Shown here: in pieces, positions 1 to 8,753 of the stretch
How the letters are laid out: every line of letters starts with the position of its first letter
Position numbering within the stretch: position 1 is the first letter of the stretch
The notes under the pieces: model-generated
The model's database searches: none
Told to the model about the DNA's origin: nothing
What the model saw: only the letters and a program-made list of their open reading frames with translations
Assembly (NCBI RefSeq): GCF_001543105.1
Contig: NZ_CP014159.1
Coordinates: forward strand, 310,001 to 374,000
DNA: 64,000 nucleotides
Source of the DNA: Aerococcus christensenii
GTDB taxonomy: Bacteria; Bacillota; Bacilli; Lactobacillales; Aerococcaceae
Direction: 5' to 3'
Position numbers and translations under genes: made by a program

Positions 1-35
1 GGCAAAACACTTACTGGATCTGTGATTTGTCGCAT
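1..35 (-). CDS. recG: Start of a probable ATP-dependent DNA helicase RecG (partial)
   Basis: Only the first eleven codons are inside the window: MRQITDPVSVL. An AGGAGGAA ribosome binding site lies 5 bases upstream and overlaps the stop codon of the oxidoreductase gene, so translation is probably coupled. RecG proteins typically begin with a short stretch ending in a D-P-(I/V)-x-V-L-x-G-V-G motif, and Bacillus carries recG a few genes downstream of the fakA homologue. The assignment to RecG is therefore an inference from eleven residues plus gene order. Confidence 0.5.
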   Translation of the reverse strand, partial: MRQITDPVSVL

Positions 36-46
36 TGCCTTTCCTC

Positions 47-1066
47 CTATTTATCAATTTCTGATAGAATTTTGATCAATTCTTTCCGATTGTTGTACCC
101 CGCTAATTGATTGATAACAAGGAATTCATCACAATCTAACTGGATATGTAGTTCATTAAATTTACGCTTCAATTCTCGAGGATTTCCTACTACTTTTGTG
201 CATTCATAAGGTTCTAATTCCTTTAATTCTTCCTCTGTAAAAGGATAGTACTGAGATTCTTCTGTCGTTAACAACTGATATAGATTTCTCTTATTCCGTT
301 TAAAGGCTAAAATCCATGCATTAAGCCCCTTTTCGAGCGGCTCGATCAGATTTTTATTCTTCGACGAAACAGCGTACATCGCTACTGATACGTGAGGACC
401 AGTATGGGTGGCATTAGGAACAAAGTACTGACGATAAAGAGCAATTGCTTTTTGGCACTCTTCATAATCTGGATTTAAAAATAAACCAAAAATAATTCCC
501 CATCCATTTTCAGCAATATACTTAATGTGTTTACAGCTCGAAACTAAAACATTCATAGGGATATCCTGATCGAAAAGAATAGGCATCGCTCTTGGTCTTC
601 TTCTCTCTTCTTCTGGCTGATGGTCCGTTAAATAACAATGTAACTCCATTAACACTTCTTCATAAGGCTTCGTATTCTTAAAATCGAAACCTCCCATCTT
701 TTCTTGGTCACTGCGTTCTTTGGCGTTGCTATAACCTACCCCAGCTTCAATCCTTCCAGGAGCTAAACAAGCTAAGACCTTAAAATTCTCAGCAATCTGA
801 TAAGCACTTAGATTGTCTAACATCACGCCCCCTGTCCCCAATTTGATAGAATGGGTTTGTGCAGCTGCGTAAGCTAACACTACCTGTGGACTCGAACCTA
901 ATAAAGCGGGGGTACTGTGATGTTCTGCATACCAATATCGCGATAAGCCTAATTGGTCCGCATATTTTAATAATTCGACAGAATATTTAAAAGCTTCAAC
1001 AGCATCTACTTCTCGATCACGCGGAATAAAATCTAAAATTCCAAATCTTGATTTATTTTCTGTCAT
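47..1066 (-). CDS. LLM-class flavin-dependent oxidoreductase (luciferase-like monooxygenase)
   Basis: The 339-aa protein has the luciferase-like TIM-barrel signatures: an N-terminal FGILDFIPRD strand, RYWYAEHH around residue 43, a SSPQVVLAYAAAQT helix, LGTGGVMLDN near residue 77, and APGRIEAGVGY around 102. Members use FMN (some F420) to oxidise varied substrates; the substrate cannot be read from sequence. It is cytosolic, with no signal peptide. The gene follows fakA by 28 bases and its stop codon overlaps the ribosome binding site of the probable recG, so it sits inside a conserved operon where Bacillus instead has serine dehydratase genes. Family assignment is firm, specific function unknown. 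Confidence 0.85.
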   Translation of the reverse strand: MTENKSRFGILDFIPRDREVDAVEAFKYSVELLKYADQLGLSRYWYAEHHSTPALLGSSPQVVLAYAAAQTHSIKLGTGGVMLDNLSAYQIAENFKVLACLAPGRIEAGVGYSNAKERSDQEKMGGFDFKNTKPYEEVLMELHCYLTDHQPEEERRRPRAMPILFDQDIPMNVLVSSCKHIKYIAENGWGIIFGLFLNPDYEECQKAIALYRQYFVPNATHTGPHVSVAMYAVSSKNKNLIEPLEKGLNAWILAFKRNKRNLYQLLTTEESQYYPFTEEELKELEPYECTKVVGNPRELKRKFNELHIQLDCDEFLVINQLAGYNNRKELIKILSEIDK

Positions 1067-1094
1067 ACGGATTCCAACTCCTTTAATTAATTCC

Positions 1095-2756
1095 TTATTC
1101 TACAGAAAGGAGATAGTTATAAACAGGTTGCTTGCCTTCATACATTTCGATTTCTAAATCTTCATAGCGTTCAGAAAGTTTAGTACGAAGAGCTTCTGCT
1201 TCTTCTGGCTGAACATCTTCCCCATAGATCACAGTTAATAACTCACTCTCTTCATCTTGCATTGCATCAATCGTTTGTAAGGTTACATTTTCAAGTCCTT
1301 GATCGCTTATCAAAATGTCGCCATCCACAATTCCCATAAAGTCACCTTCATGAATCTCTACTCCATTCAAAGAGGTATCTCGAATAGCGTGCGTAATCTG
1401 TCCACTCTTCACATCTTCCATTGCTTGAGTCATAGCCTCTTGATTGCTTTCTAAATCTTGCTCTGGATCAAAAGCCAATAAAGCAGAAAGGCCTTGTGTA
1501 ATGAAGCGACTAGCTACAACCACTGTTGGAATCTCACTCACTTCTGCGGCTTGCTTGGCAGCTAAGAAAATATTTTTGTTATTAGGCAATAGGATGACTT
1601 TTTGGGCATTTCCCTCTTCAATAGCCTTAATAAAGTCTTCTGTTGAAGGATTCATAGTTTGACCCCCATTAATAATGGAGGTTGCCCCTAATTCCTTCAG
1701 CATGGTTTGAACGCCTTCTCCAACAGCTACGGCGATAATGCCATAATCTTTCTTTTCTTTAGGTTTAGCCTTATTTTCTAAAATATTATCATGTTGAAGA
1801 CGCATATTGTCCACTTTTATCTTAATAAGTGTTCCAAACCTTTGTCCATAATTTAAAACATCTCCAGGATGTTCCGTATGTACGTGAACCTTAACTACTT
1901 CATCGTCATTCACAACAAGTAATGAATTGCCACGTTCATTAAGATAGTTTCTAAAGTTCTCATAATCAAAGTCTTCTTCCGCTTTCCCTTTTTCAGCTAA
2001 TCTCACCATGATTTCTGTACAGAATCCATATTTAATATCTTCTGAAGAAACAGAATGCGAAGTTTTATAATAATTTTCTTCATGAGCTAACTCTGATAAA
2101 TTCGCTTGAGATAATTCTTGACGATAGGCTGGCACAGCTTCCCCTGTCAAAGATTCTAAAAATCCTGCATAAATGAAACAAAGGCCTTGTCCCCCACTAT
2201 CTACAACCCCAACTTCTTTGAGTACAGGTAGTAAATTAGGGGTGTTTTCTAAAGCTTGGTTAGCCGCCTGATTGGCCGCTTTCATCACTTCAATAACATC
2301 CTTTGTATTCTTGGCACATTCTTCTGCAGCTTCACTCGCTTCCCGAGCTACTGTTAAAATAGTTCCTTCTACAGGCTTCATCACTGCTTTATAAGCTGTT
2401 TTTACTCCTGATGTTAAACAAGCAGCAAAAGCTTTGGCATCTAATTCTTCTTTTCCTTGACAAGCCTTAGAAAACCCTCTAAAAATTTGAGACAAAATAA
2501 CGCCCGAATTCCCACGAGCTCCCATCAAAAGTCCCTTAGCTAACGCATCTGAGACAGCCTCTACTGTTTGGCCATCACTTTGATTAACGCGGTCTAACCC
2601 TGCTGAAAAAGAAAGATTCATATTGGTTCCAGTATCTCCATCTGGAACAGGAAACACATTCAATGAATCCACATAATCTGCACCCGCTTTTAATCGATCA
2701 CATCCTACTGCGATCATACTTTTTAATTGATTAGCCGTAATAATTTTTTCGCTCAT
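1095..2756 (-). CDS. fakA: Fatty acid kinase catalytic subunit FakA (DAK2/DegV, YloV family)
   Basis: This 553-aa protein has an N-terminal DhaL/DAK2-type ATP-binding domain with the metal-binding motif DGDTGTN at residues 39-45 and GARGNSGVILSQIF near 79-92, a middle domain, and a C-terminal DegV-like half. FakA phosphorylates fatty acids presented by a FakB (DegV) partner, feeding exogenous acyl chains into phospholipid synthesis through acyl-phosphate. No FakB gene is in the window. It follows the yloU gene by 20 bases, the order seen widely in Firmicutes. Length and motifs match the family well. Confidence 0.93.
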   Translation of the reverse strand: MSEKIITANQLKSMIAVGCDRLKAGADYVDSLNVFPVPDGDTGTNMNLSFSAGLDRVNQSDGQTVEAVSDALAKGLLMGARGNSGVILSQIFRGFSKACQGKEELDAKAFAACLTSGVKTAYKAVMKPVEGTILTVAREASEAAEECAKNTKDVIEVMKAANQAANQALENTPNLLPVLKEVGVVDSGGQGLCFIYAGFLESLTGEAVPAYRQELSQANLSELAHEENYYKTSHSVSSEDIKYGFCTEIMVRLAEKGKAEEDFDYENFRNYLNERGNSLLVVNDDEVVKVHVHTEHPGDVLNYGQRFGTLIKIKVDNMRLQHDNILENKAKPKEKKDYGIIAVAVGEGVQTMLKELGATSIINGGQTMNPSTEDFIKAIEEGNAQKVILLPNNKNIFLAAKQAAEVSEIPTVVVASRFITQGLSALLAFDPEQDLESNQEAMTQAMEDVKSGQITHAIRDTSLNGVEIHEGDFMGIVDGDILISDQGLENVTLQTIDAMQDEESELLTVIYGEDVQPEEAEALRTKLSERYEDLEIEMYEGKQPVYNYLLSVE

Positions 2757-2776
2757 TCCTTTGGCCTCCCTCCCTT

Positions 2777-3139
2777 TTACTGTTCTTCATGACGAATGCC
2801 TTGTACAAAAACATTCACAACATTTGCAAAAACGCCTAAATATTTACTGAGGTCATACTTAACTGAGTTTTGAACATTTCGACAGATTTCAGAAATTTTG
2901 GTCCCGTAATTAACCATAATATAAACGTCGACAATTACTCGTCCTTCTTCATTGCGAACGACGACCCCTCGCGTATAATTTTCAATTTTTAAAATTTCAG
3001 AGATACCATCCCGAATTTGCTTTTTGCTTGCCATCCCAACGACTCCATAATTTTGAGTAGTAGCCATTCCAACAACCTTAGCAATCACTTCATTTGTAAT
3101 TTCAATTTGGCCGTATTCGGAATCTATTTTAACTGGCAT
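2777..3139 (-). CDS. Asp23/Gls24 family protein (YloU)
   Basis: The 120-aa protein belongs to the Asp23/Gls24 (DUF322) family: GQIEITNEVIAKVVGMATTQ at the N-terminus, a GVVVRNEEGRVIVDVYIMVNYG core, and a C-terminal NVFVQGIR strand. Relatives are associated with alkaline or envelope stress and often with the membrane; a molecular activity is not established for YloU. It precedes fakA by 20 bases, and the pair is a conserved unit, suggesting a link to membrane lipid homeostasis (inference). The start is an ATG preceded by a GAGGAGG-type site. Confidence 0.88.
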   Translation of the reverse strand: MPVKIDSEYGQIEITNEVIAKVVGMATTQNYGVVGMASKKQIRDGISEILKIENYTRGVVVRNEEGRVIVDVYIMVNYGTKISEICRNVQNSVKYDLSKYLGVFANVVNVFVQGIRHEEQ

Positions 3140-3307
3140 GATAAGTCCTCCTCGTCTACTTCTTTTAATTTGCTAAAGAATTAAACTCTTCTATCAGTTT
3201 TTAAATTACTTCCTTAATTGTAACAATATTTTCCTCATTATGCACCATTAACCCTAATTTATTAGTCTGCTTCTTTTCTTTCATTTAAAGAAAGTAACTT
3301 CAGAACT

Positions 3308-3351
3308 AAAAGAAGTGCAGGTAGCCCTTGTCGTCTACCTGCACTTCTTTT
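3308..3351. other. Long perfect stem-loop between rpmB and yloU
   Basis: A 17-bp perfect inverted repeat (3308-3324 with 3335-3351) encloses a 10-base loop. Each strand ends in only four T, so it could be a weak bidirectional terminator. It lies after the true rpmB terminator and before yloU, where no second terminator is needed. It may instead be part of the yloU leader or the end of a small RNA. Confidence 0.6.
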
Positions 3352-3405
3352 GATTTTGAACGGTATCTCACGATGACAAAGTTAGTATTTATTCCCTCTC
3401 ATCTG

Positions 3406-3430
3406 AAAAAAAGCCCTATCAAAGAGGGCT
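3406..3430 (-). terminator. rpmB terminator
   Basis: On the minus strand AGCCCT/AGGGCT closes a short loop and is followed by seven T, six bases past the rpmB stop codon. Confidence 0.85.
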
Positions 3431-3435
3431 ATGTA

Positions 3436-3624
3436 TTATACACGTTCAATTTGACCTGATTTTAAGGCACGGGCGGATACCCATACACGTTTTGGTTTAC
3501 CATCAATTAGTACGCGTACTTTTTGTAAGTTTGGTTTAAAGGTCCGTTTGGAAGCGCGTAATGAATGTGAACGATTGTTTCCGGATTTTGCTTTACGTCC
3601 GGTGAAATAACATTCTTTTGCCAT
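3436..3624 (-). CDS. rpmB: 50S ribosomal protein L28
   Basis: The 62-aa L28 starts [17 protein letters not shown] and contains [18 protein letters not shown], the family signature. It binds the large ribosomal subunit. The ATG at 3624 is chosen over longer in-frame starts because an AAGGGAGAG site lies 6 bases upstream and L28 proteins begin here. Only one cysteine is present, so this is the zinc-independent (C-minus) form. The gene has its own promoter (3666-3694) and terminator. It sits between thiN and yloU as in Bacillus, but without the intervening sporulation gene. Confidence 0.97.
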   Translation of the reverse strand: MAKECYFTGRKAKSGNNRSHSLRASKRTFKPNLQKVRVLIDGKPKRVWVSARALKSGQIERV

Positions 3625-3665
3625 GTGAATCTCTCCCTTCGTCAGTGTTTTGAACATACTAGAAT

Positions 3666-3694
3666 AGTTTAACACATCTTGTAATATCTGACAA
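3666..3694 (-). promoter_or_regulatory. Predicted SigA promoter of rpmB
   Basis: On the minus strand TTGTCA is followed after 17 bases by TAAACT, giving a transcript that starts about 35 bases before the rpmB ATG. Strong -35, acceptable -10, optimal spacing. Confidence 0.7.
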
Positions 3695-3756
3695 GTCTTT
3701 TCTGCCCACAAAAACTTCTTAACACATATACAACTATTCCATCTACTCACTCTCTA

Positions 3757-3785
3757 AAAGTAATAAAGACTTCAGTCCTTACTTT
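3757..3785 (-). terminator. Hairpin overlapping the thiN stop codon
   Basis: An imperfect palindrome (AAAGTAA paired with TTACTTT, inner GACT/AGTC) includes the thiN stop codon in its tip. Its downstream T run is short (TTACTTTT), so this would be a weak terminator of the prpC-prkC-rsgA-rpe-thiN transcript. Confidence 0.4.
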
Positions 3786-4437
3786 GTATAAAGATAAAAA
3801 GACCTTCTTCAAAATCAACAACAGCATATAGAAACTCTGGCAAAAATTCATTGCTAATAAAAGAACGAGGAAAATCACTGGAAAAATTTTTCAAGGTATA
3901 CTTGCACTGAGACAAGTTCACCCCCTTCACTGCGCCAAAAGAAATTAAAGAAAAATAAGTCATTTCCTCTCTTGCCACTAGCTCATGGTGCCCAGGCTCA
4001 AGAAAAGAAACTACATTCTTATCATCTATCAAATGCAATCTTCCCCGAATCGACCAAAATCTTTCCTGAAGGACTAACCATAAATTGTTTAAACTATGGT
4101 CTAATCTTCCTCCTAAAGCGCCATATAAAAAATAACTTTCTGCATCTGGCCATCGCTTCATAATGGCATCCAAAGCCGCTTCAGAATCCGTTTCGTCCTT
4201 TTCACAAGGGAGGATAATCATTTCTTGGCTGTTGGTTTTAAGCTGTTCGAACTCTTCCTCGCTAACAGAATCAAAGTCTCCTACAGCCAAGTCCATCGCA
4301 TAGCCCTTATTTGCTAGATAATGAGCTCCTCGATCCACACCAACAACTTTTATATCTGGGGATTTTTGAGCTTCTTTTAAGATCTCTAATTGCGAAACAT
4401 CCACATACCGTGTACAAAAAGCTATCACTTTCACCAT
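3772..4437 (-). CDS. thiN: Thiamine pyrophosphokinase
   Basis: The 221-aa protein has the TPK signatures: GVDRGAHYLANKGY near residue 33, AVGDFDSV near 51, KDETDSEAALDAIM around 81 and LYGALGGRLDHSLNNL around 104. It transfers pyrophosphate from ATP to thiamine, making TPP in the cytosol. The C-terminal part is the usual beta-rich thiamine-binding domain. It lies 18 bases after rpe in the rsgA-rpe-thiN order of Bacillus. Functionally it pairs with the thiamine transporter gene thiT at 49426-49992 and supplies the cofactor for PdhAB. Confidence 0.94.
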   Translation of the reverse strand: MVKVIAFCTRYVDVSQLEILKEAQKSPDIKVVGVDRGAHYLANKGYAMDLAVGDFDSVSEEEFEQLKTNSQEMIILPCEKDETDSEAALDAIMKRWPDAESYFLYGALGGRLDHSLNNLWLVLQERFWSIRGRLHLIDDKNVVSFLEPGHHELVAREEMTYFSLISFGAVKGVNLSQCKYTLKNFSSDFPRSFISNEFLPEFLYAVVDFEEGLFIFIQSKD

Positions 4438-4455
4438 GATTTTCCTCTTTTCTAA

Positions 4456-5103
4456 TTAATAACAAGCTTGTCGAAGCGCATCTATTGCCGCTTTAGAGTC
4501 TCCTCTATAGACAAAAGAGCCTGACACACAAACATCTGCTCCGTTCGCCTTGCAAGATTTAATCGTGTGATCATCTACTCCCCCATCGACCTCAATGAGA
4601 TAGTGAGCTTGAATTTTTTCTCGGTAAGCTGCTAATTCTTTTATCTTGTCACAAACTTCTGGAATAAAAGCTTGACCGCCAAATCCTGGGTTCACGCTCA
4701 TCACTAAGACCATATCTAGCATAGAAAGGATTGGAGTAATCACCGAAACAGACGTAGCCGGATTCAGAGCCACGCAGACCTTCATCCCATGAGATTGAAT
4801 CAATTGAATCGTCCGGTGCAAATGCGTCACCGCTTCATAATGGACGGTCATAGAATCCGCTCCAGCTCGCGCTAAAGCTTCCACATAATCATCGGGATTA
4901 TCTACCATCATATGGCAGTCAATAAATAACTTGGTATGTGGACGCAAAGCTTCAACCATATTCGCGCCAAAAGTCAAATTAGGTACAAAGTGGCCATCCA
5001 TAATATCCACATGGACCCAGTCCGCTCCAGCATCTTCGATACGTTTGACCTCTTCACGCATCCGCCCTATATCTGCATTTAAAATACTTGGTGCAATCTT
5101 CAC
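4456..5103 (-). CDS. rpe: Ribulose-phosphate 3-epimerase
   Basis: The 215-aa TIM-barrel enzyme interconverts ribulose 5-phosphate and xylulose 5-phosphate in the pentose phosphate pathway. Visible motifs are APSILNADIGRM at the start, VHVDIMDGHFVPNLTFG with the metal-binding His and catalytic Asp, DCHMMVDNP, MSVNPGFGGQ (phosphate loop), and IEVDGGVD with the second catalytic Asp. Length is normal. It starts 2 bases after the rsgA stop codon, so it is in the same operon as rsgA and thiN. Confidence 0.96.
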   Translation of the reverse strand: MKIAPSILNADIGRMREEVKRIEDAGADWVHVDIMDGHFVPNLTFGANMVEALRPHTKLFIDCHMMVDNPDDYVEALARAGADSMTVHYEAVTHLHRTIQLIQSHGMKVCVALNPATSVSVITPILSMLDMVLVMSVNPGFGGQAFIPEVCDKIKELAAYREKIQAHYLIEVDGGVDDHTIKSCKANGADVCVSGSFVYRGDSKAAIDALRQACY

Positions 5104-5105
5104 TT

Positions 5106-6038
5106 TTACTTCCTCCTTATATTTTTGGAATAGTTTGGTTTCCGATTCATAATTTCTTGATAAAAATCCAAATAACTTTCATAGCGTGATTTCGTAATCT
5201 GCCCCAGCTCCAGAGCCGCTTTAATAGCACAGCCAGGCTCGTGGGTATGACTACACTCACGAAACTTACAGTCTGCTTTTCGACTTTTCATTTCTGGAAA
5301 GTACTCCGATAAATCTTCACCCTCAATATGATCAAAAGAGATGCTTGAAAAGCCAGGCGTATCTGCCAGTAAACCAGAAAAAACTTTATGCAATTCTACA
5401 TGACGGGTCGTGTGTCTTCCTCTCCCTAAAGCTTTTGAAATTTCTCCAGTCTCTTTATTTAATCCAGGTAACAGATTATTCAAAAAGGTTGTCTTCCCCA
5501 CTCCGGATTGTCCTAAAGTAACAACAGTTTTCCCTTGAAAATAAGGTTTTAGTTGATCCAAGTTTTCCTTCAAAGCTAAGTTATCCAAACAAGAATAGCC
5601 AATTTCACAATACATTTCTCGCAAAGATTGAAATTCTAATTTCCTAGAAGCAGGTAATATATCTAATTTTGTAAAATAGATAAGCGGTTGAATCTTGTGG
5701 CTTTCTACAGAGACTAAGAGACGATCAATTAACTTTTGAGGGATTTTAGGATCTTCTACAGAGACGACTATAATGGCTAAATCTACATTGGACACCGGTG
5801 GTCGATGCAAAATATTTTTTCGTCCTTCAATAGCCATAACCAAACCTTCTCGCTCATTCTCCGCTTGGAAAGCGACCTCATCTCCCACTAAAGGGATTTG
5901 TCCTTTTTTTCGAAAATTCCCCCTTGCTCTTGTTTGAAAGATTTGCTGGCTATCATCTTCTTCAACATAGTAGAAGCCAGATAGGACCTTCATAATTTTT
6001 CCTTTTCTCAAAGGGACGGTTGCTTTATCACTCTTCAC
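5106..6038 (-). CDS. rsgA: Ribosome small-subunit GTPase A (RsgA/YloQ)
   Basis: RsgA is a circularly permuted GTPase that helps mature the 30S subunit. In order the 310-aa protein shows an N-terminal OB fold, the G4 motif TKLD at 123-126, the P-loop GQSGVGKT at 176-183, the G3 motif DTPGF, and a C-terminal zinc finger (CKFRECSHTHEPGC). The ATG start overlaps the prkC stop by 11 bases; a methionine at residue 16 is an alternative, but RsgA proteins normally keep the KGKI stretch upstream of it. Its place after prkC is conserved in Firmicutes. Confidence 0.95.
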   Translation of the reverse strand: MKSDKATVPLRKGKIMKVLSGFYYVEEDDSQQIFQTRARGNFRKKGQIPLVGDEVAFQAENEREGLVMAIEGRKNILHRPPVSNVDLAIIVVSVEDPKIPQKLIDRLLVSVESHKIQPLIYFTKLDILPASRKLEFQSLREMYCEIGYSCLDNLALKENLDQLKPYFQGKTVVTLGQSGVGKTTFLNNLLPGLNKETGEISKALGRGRHTTRHVELHKVFSGLLADTPGFSSISFDHIEGEDLSEYFPEMKSRKADCKFRECSHTHEPGCAIKAALELGQITKSRYESYLDFYQEIMNRKPNYSKNIRRK

Positions 6039-8013
6039 TCGCCGTCACCCGCTTTTCCATAATCACTCGTCCATTACGCATCACTTTAAATCGTGCGGAT
6101 TTATTCGCTTTTGTTTCAAAATGTAAGGTATAAGCCGTATCATTATTTATTTTCAAAGTGTCAATTGGCGTGTCATAATTATGATTAAGATCATCCACAT
6201 ACACTTCTATGGAATCACTTTCTCCATTTCCTGAATAAGGAATAGTAAATGTATGCTTAAATCGCCGGCTTTGCCCTTCATCTCCCTTAGAAAGGGTCAC
6301 TTTAATCTTCGTTCCTCGTGTAAAGGACGATCCCGGAGCTAAACTTTGATCTATAACTAACCCTTTGCCAATATGATCAGAATATTCTTCTGAAAATTCA
6401 ACATTTAGCCCTACTGTTTGAGCATATTTTTCCACTCCCTTTCGGTCAAGGCCCTTAAAGTCTGGCATCGTGTAAAGCTTTTTGCCTTTGCTGACTTTGA
6501 AATGAAGGGTGGTTTCACTTGGAAGGACTTTCTTGCCTGGCGCAGGAGTTTGTTCAATAATTTTTCCCTTATCCAATCGATCACTCAGCTCTTCTGAGAT
6601 TTCTACTTTAAAGCCTTTTTCTTTAGCACTTTTTTCAGCTTGATCCACATCTTTTCCGGTATAATCTTCAACCTCTACAGGTTCTTCCCCTTGACTAATG
6701 AATAAATCGATCGTTTCACCGCCTTTAACGCGTCTTCCCTTACCAGGATCTGTTCGAATAACATTTCCCTTAGCAATCTTTCGACTATATTCTTGTTTTT
6801 TCTCACCTACTTTCAACCCCTTAGCTTCTAAAGTTAACTTAGCATCCACTTCACTATAATTGGTAACATCCGGCACTCGAATATTTTTCCCCCGTGTCCA
6901 TGACAATAAAAGAATCAAACAAACCGTTAAAAAGACAATCGCTGCTATTATTTTTTTAGGTATAAGAAACTTCTTATGCGGCTTTCCCTTATCTTTCGGC
7001 TTATCTGCCTTGGCATGTGTTTGAGGAGGATTTTTCCTAACAGAAGTTTGGGCTAAATCTTTGGAATCCTCTTTTACAGGTTGAAAACTCCGAGGAGTTG
7101 AAGCTAAACTTTTTTCTAAACTTGCCTTGTCCATCACACGCGTCTCTCCACCAGAGACACTTGGTACCACATAAGGGGCTTCGTAAGCTCGACTAGGATC
7201 AAGACTCGTAGAGAGAGCCTTAGCCATCTCCTCACAGGTCTGATAACGATCCTCTGGGTCTTTCGCTGTCGCCCGTCGAATCACATTTTGCATGGCCTGG
7301 GGAACATCTTTACGGTAATTAGAAATGGACGGCAAGTCTTCCTGAAAATGTTGAATAGCAATACTTACCGCAGATTCCCTATCAAAAGGCACCTGTCCTG
7401 TCAACATTTCAAAGCTGACAATCCCTAAGGAATAAATATCTGATTGAGGACTAGCCATGGATCCTCTGGCTTGCTCCGGAGAGAGGTAATGCACGGATCC
7501 AATAATCGTATTGGTTTGCGTAATCGAAGTTTCAGTAGAGATTAAAGCAATCCCAAAATCCATGATTTTAACCGTTCCATCCGGTTTAATCATAATATTT
7601 TGCGGTTTGAGGTCGCGGTGAATAATTCCCTTTTGATGGGCGGATGCCATTCCACTGAGGACCTGAAGCATAATCTCCTGGTATTCTCTAAGAGAAAATG
7701 GTTGATGATCCTTGATATAACTTTTTAAATCAACACCGTCTACATATTCCATAACGATGTAATTGCCATCCATATCCTCCCCAACATCATAAATATTCAC
7801 GACATTCGGATGATCAAGTTCAGCAATAGACATTGCTTCCCGTTTAAATCGACGCTTGGCATCATCTAGTCCATTGCCACCGATACGAAGAAATTTAATA
7901 GCTACCTGTCGTTCTAAAATAGGATCATAAGCCAAGAAAACAGTTGCCATTCCTCCAGAACCAATGTGTTCAATAATCCGGTAACGTTCTCCTATAATTT
8001 GACCCGTTCTCAC
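6028..8013 (-). CDS. prkC: PASTA-domain Ser/Thr protein kinase (PrkC/StkP type)
   Basis: A 661-aa membrane kinase. The cytoplasmic kinase domain (1-275) has the glycine loop GSGGMATV, Lys40, HRDLKPQN with catalytic Asp134, and DFG at 152-154. A basic linker leads to one membrane helix (about 353-372). The outside part holds three PASTA domains (about 378-585), which in relatives bind muropeptides or lipid II. A further beta-rich segment of about 70 residues (590-661) follows. The kinase controls cell-wall synthesis and division and is opposed by the adjacent phosphatase, whose gene overlaps by 4 bases. Confidence 0.96.
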   Translation of the reverse strand: MRTGQIIGERYRIIEHIGSGGMATVFLAYDPILERQVAIKFLRIGGNGLDDAKRRFKREAMSIAELDHPNVVNIYDVGEDMDGNYIVMEYVDGVDLKSYIKDHQPFSLREYQEIMLQVLSGMASAHQKGIIHRDLKPQNIMIKPDGTVKIMDFGIALISTETSITQTNTIIGSVHYLSPEQARGSMASPQSDIYSLGIVSFEMLTGQVPFDRESAVSIAIQHFQEDLPSISNYRKDVPQAMQNVIRRATAKDPEDRYQTCEEMAKALSTSLDPSRAYEAPYVVPSVSGGETRVMDKASLEKSLASTPRSFQPVKEDSKDLAQTSVRKNPPQTHAKADKPKDKGKPHKKFLIPKKIIAAIVFLTVCLILLLSWTRGKNIRVPDVTNYSEVDAKLTLEAKGLKVGEKKQEYSRKIAKGNVIRTDPGKGRRVKGGETIDLFISQGEEPVEVEDYTGKDVDQAEKSAKEKGFKVEISEELSDRLDKGKIIEQTPAPGKKVLPSETTLHFKVSKGKKLYTMPDFKGLDRKGVEKYAQTVGLNVEFSEEYSDHIGKGLVIDQSLAPGSSFTRGTKIKVTLSKGDEGQSRRFKHTFTIPYSGNGESDSIEVYVDDLNHNYDTPIDTLKINNDTAYTLHFETKANKSARFKVMRNGRVIMEKRVTASEE

Positions 8014-8753
8014 AAGAGGTCCCCCCTCTCTATTTCAGCTAAGATAACAGATATGTTATCTTTTCCACCAGCTTGATTAGCTGCCTGAATCAGTGCTTCA
8101 GCGGCTTGATTCAGATCTGTTTCTTGATTGAGAAGGTGGGTAATTTCTTCATCGGTCAACATATCAGTCAACCCATCGGAACACAATAATAGTCTTTCGC
8201 CTTCTTGAAGACTTACCCAGTGTGTATCAATTTTTATAGCATCATTGACCCCTACAGATTGAGTTACAATATTTTTTTGAGGGTGATTCTGAGCTTCCTC
8301 TGCTGTAATAATATGTCGGTCTAATAATTCTTGAACAAAAGAATGGTCTTTGGTAATAGGAATAAGCTTTCCATCGTCCACTTGATAAGCTCTACTGTCC
8401 CCCACATGAGCCACTAAGGCCTTCTGACCTAAAACAGCAATAGCTACAATGGTGGTCCCCATTCCTTCTAAATCAATATACTCTTTGGAGACTTCTACAA
8501 TCCGATTATTAGCAGATTCAATTGCTATTTTTAACCATTCTTCTGCTTGGACAGGCACCATCTTTTCTGTCTTTTCCCAAGCTTTTCCAACATCAAAAAT
8601 AGCCATTTCACTAGCTACATCCCCAGCATTATGTCCACCCATTCCATCACATAGAAGCAATAGCGTTTGCTGGCTACGATTTGAAAAAGTCCCTATTTGG
8701 TCTTGATTGGCTTTGCGCTTCAATCCAATATCTGTCAATTGACTAACTTTCAT
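8010..8753 (-). CDS. prpC: PP2C-family Ser/Thr phosphatase (PrpC/Stp)
   Basis: This 247-aa metal-dependent phosphatase reverses phosphorylation by PrkC. It has the PP2C motifs in order: KANQDQ with Asp18, LLCDGMGGHNAGDVAS with the metal-binding DG at 36-37, VAHVGDSRAY, LCSDGLTDMLTDEE, and GGKDNISVILAE near the C-terminus. No membrane segment is present. The stop codon overlaps the prkC start by 4 bases and the start overlaps the rsmB stop by one, so the three are translated from one transcript. Confidence 0.95.
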   Translation of the reverse strand: MKVSQLTDIGLKRKANQDQIGTFSNRSQQTLLLLCDGMGGHNAGDVASEMAIFDVGKAWEKTEKMVPVQAEEWLKIAIESANNRIVEVSKEYIDLEGMGTTIVAIAVLGQKALVAHVGDSRAYQVDDGKLIPITKDHSFVQELLDRHIITAEEAQNHPQKNIVTQSVGVNDAIKIDTHWVSLQEGERLLLCSDGLTDMLTDEEITHLLNQETDLNQAAEALIQAANQAGGKDNISVILAEIERGDLL

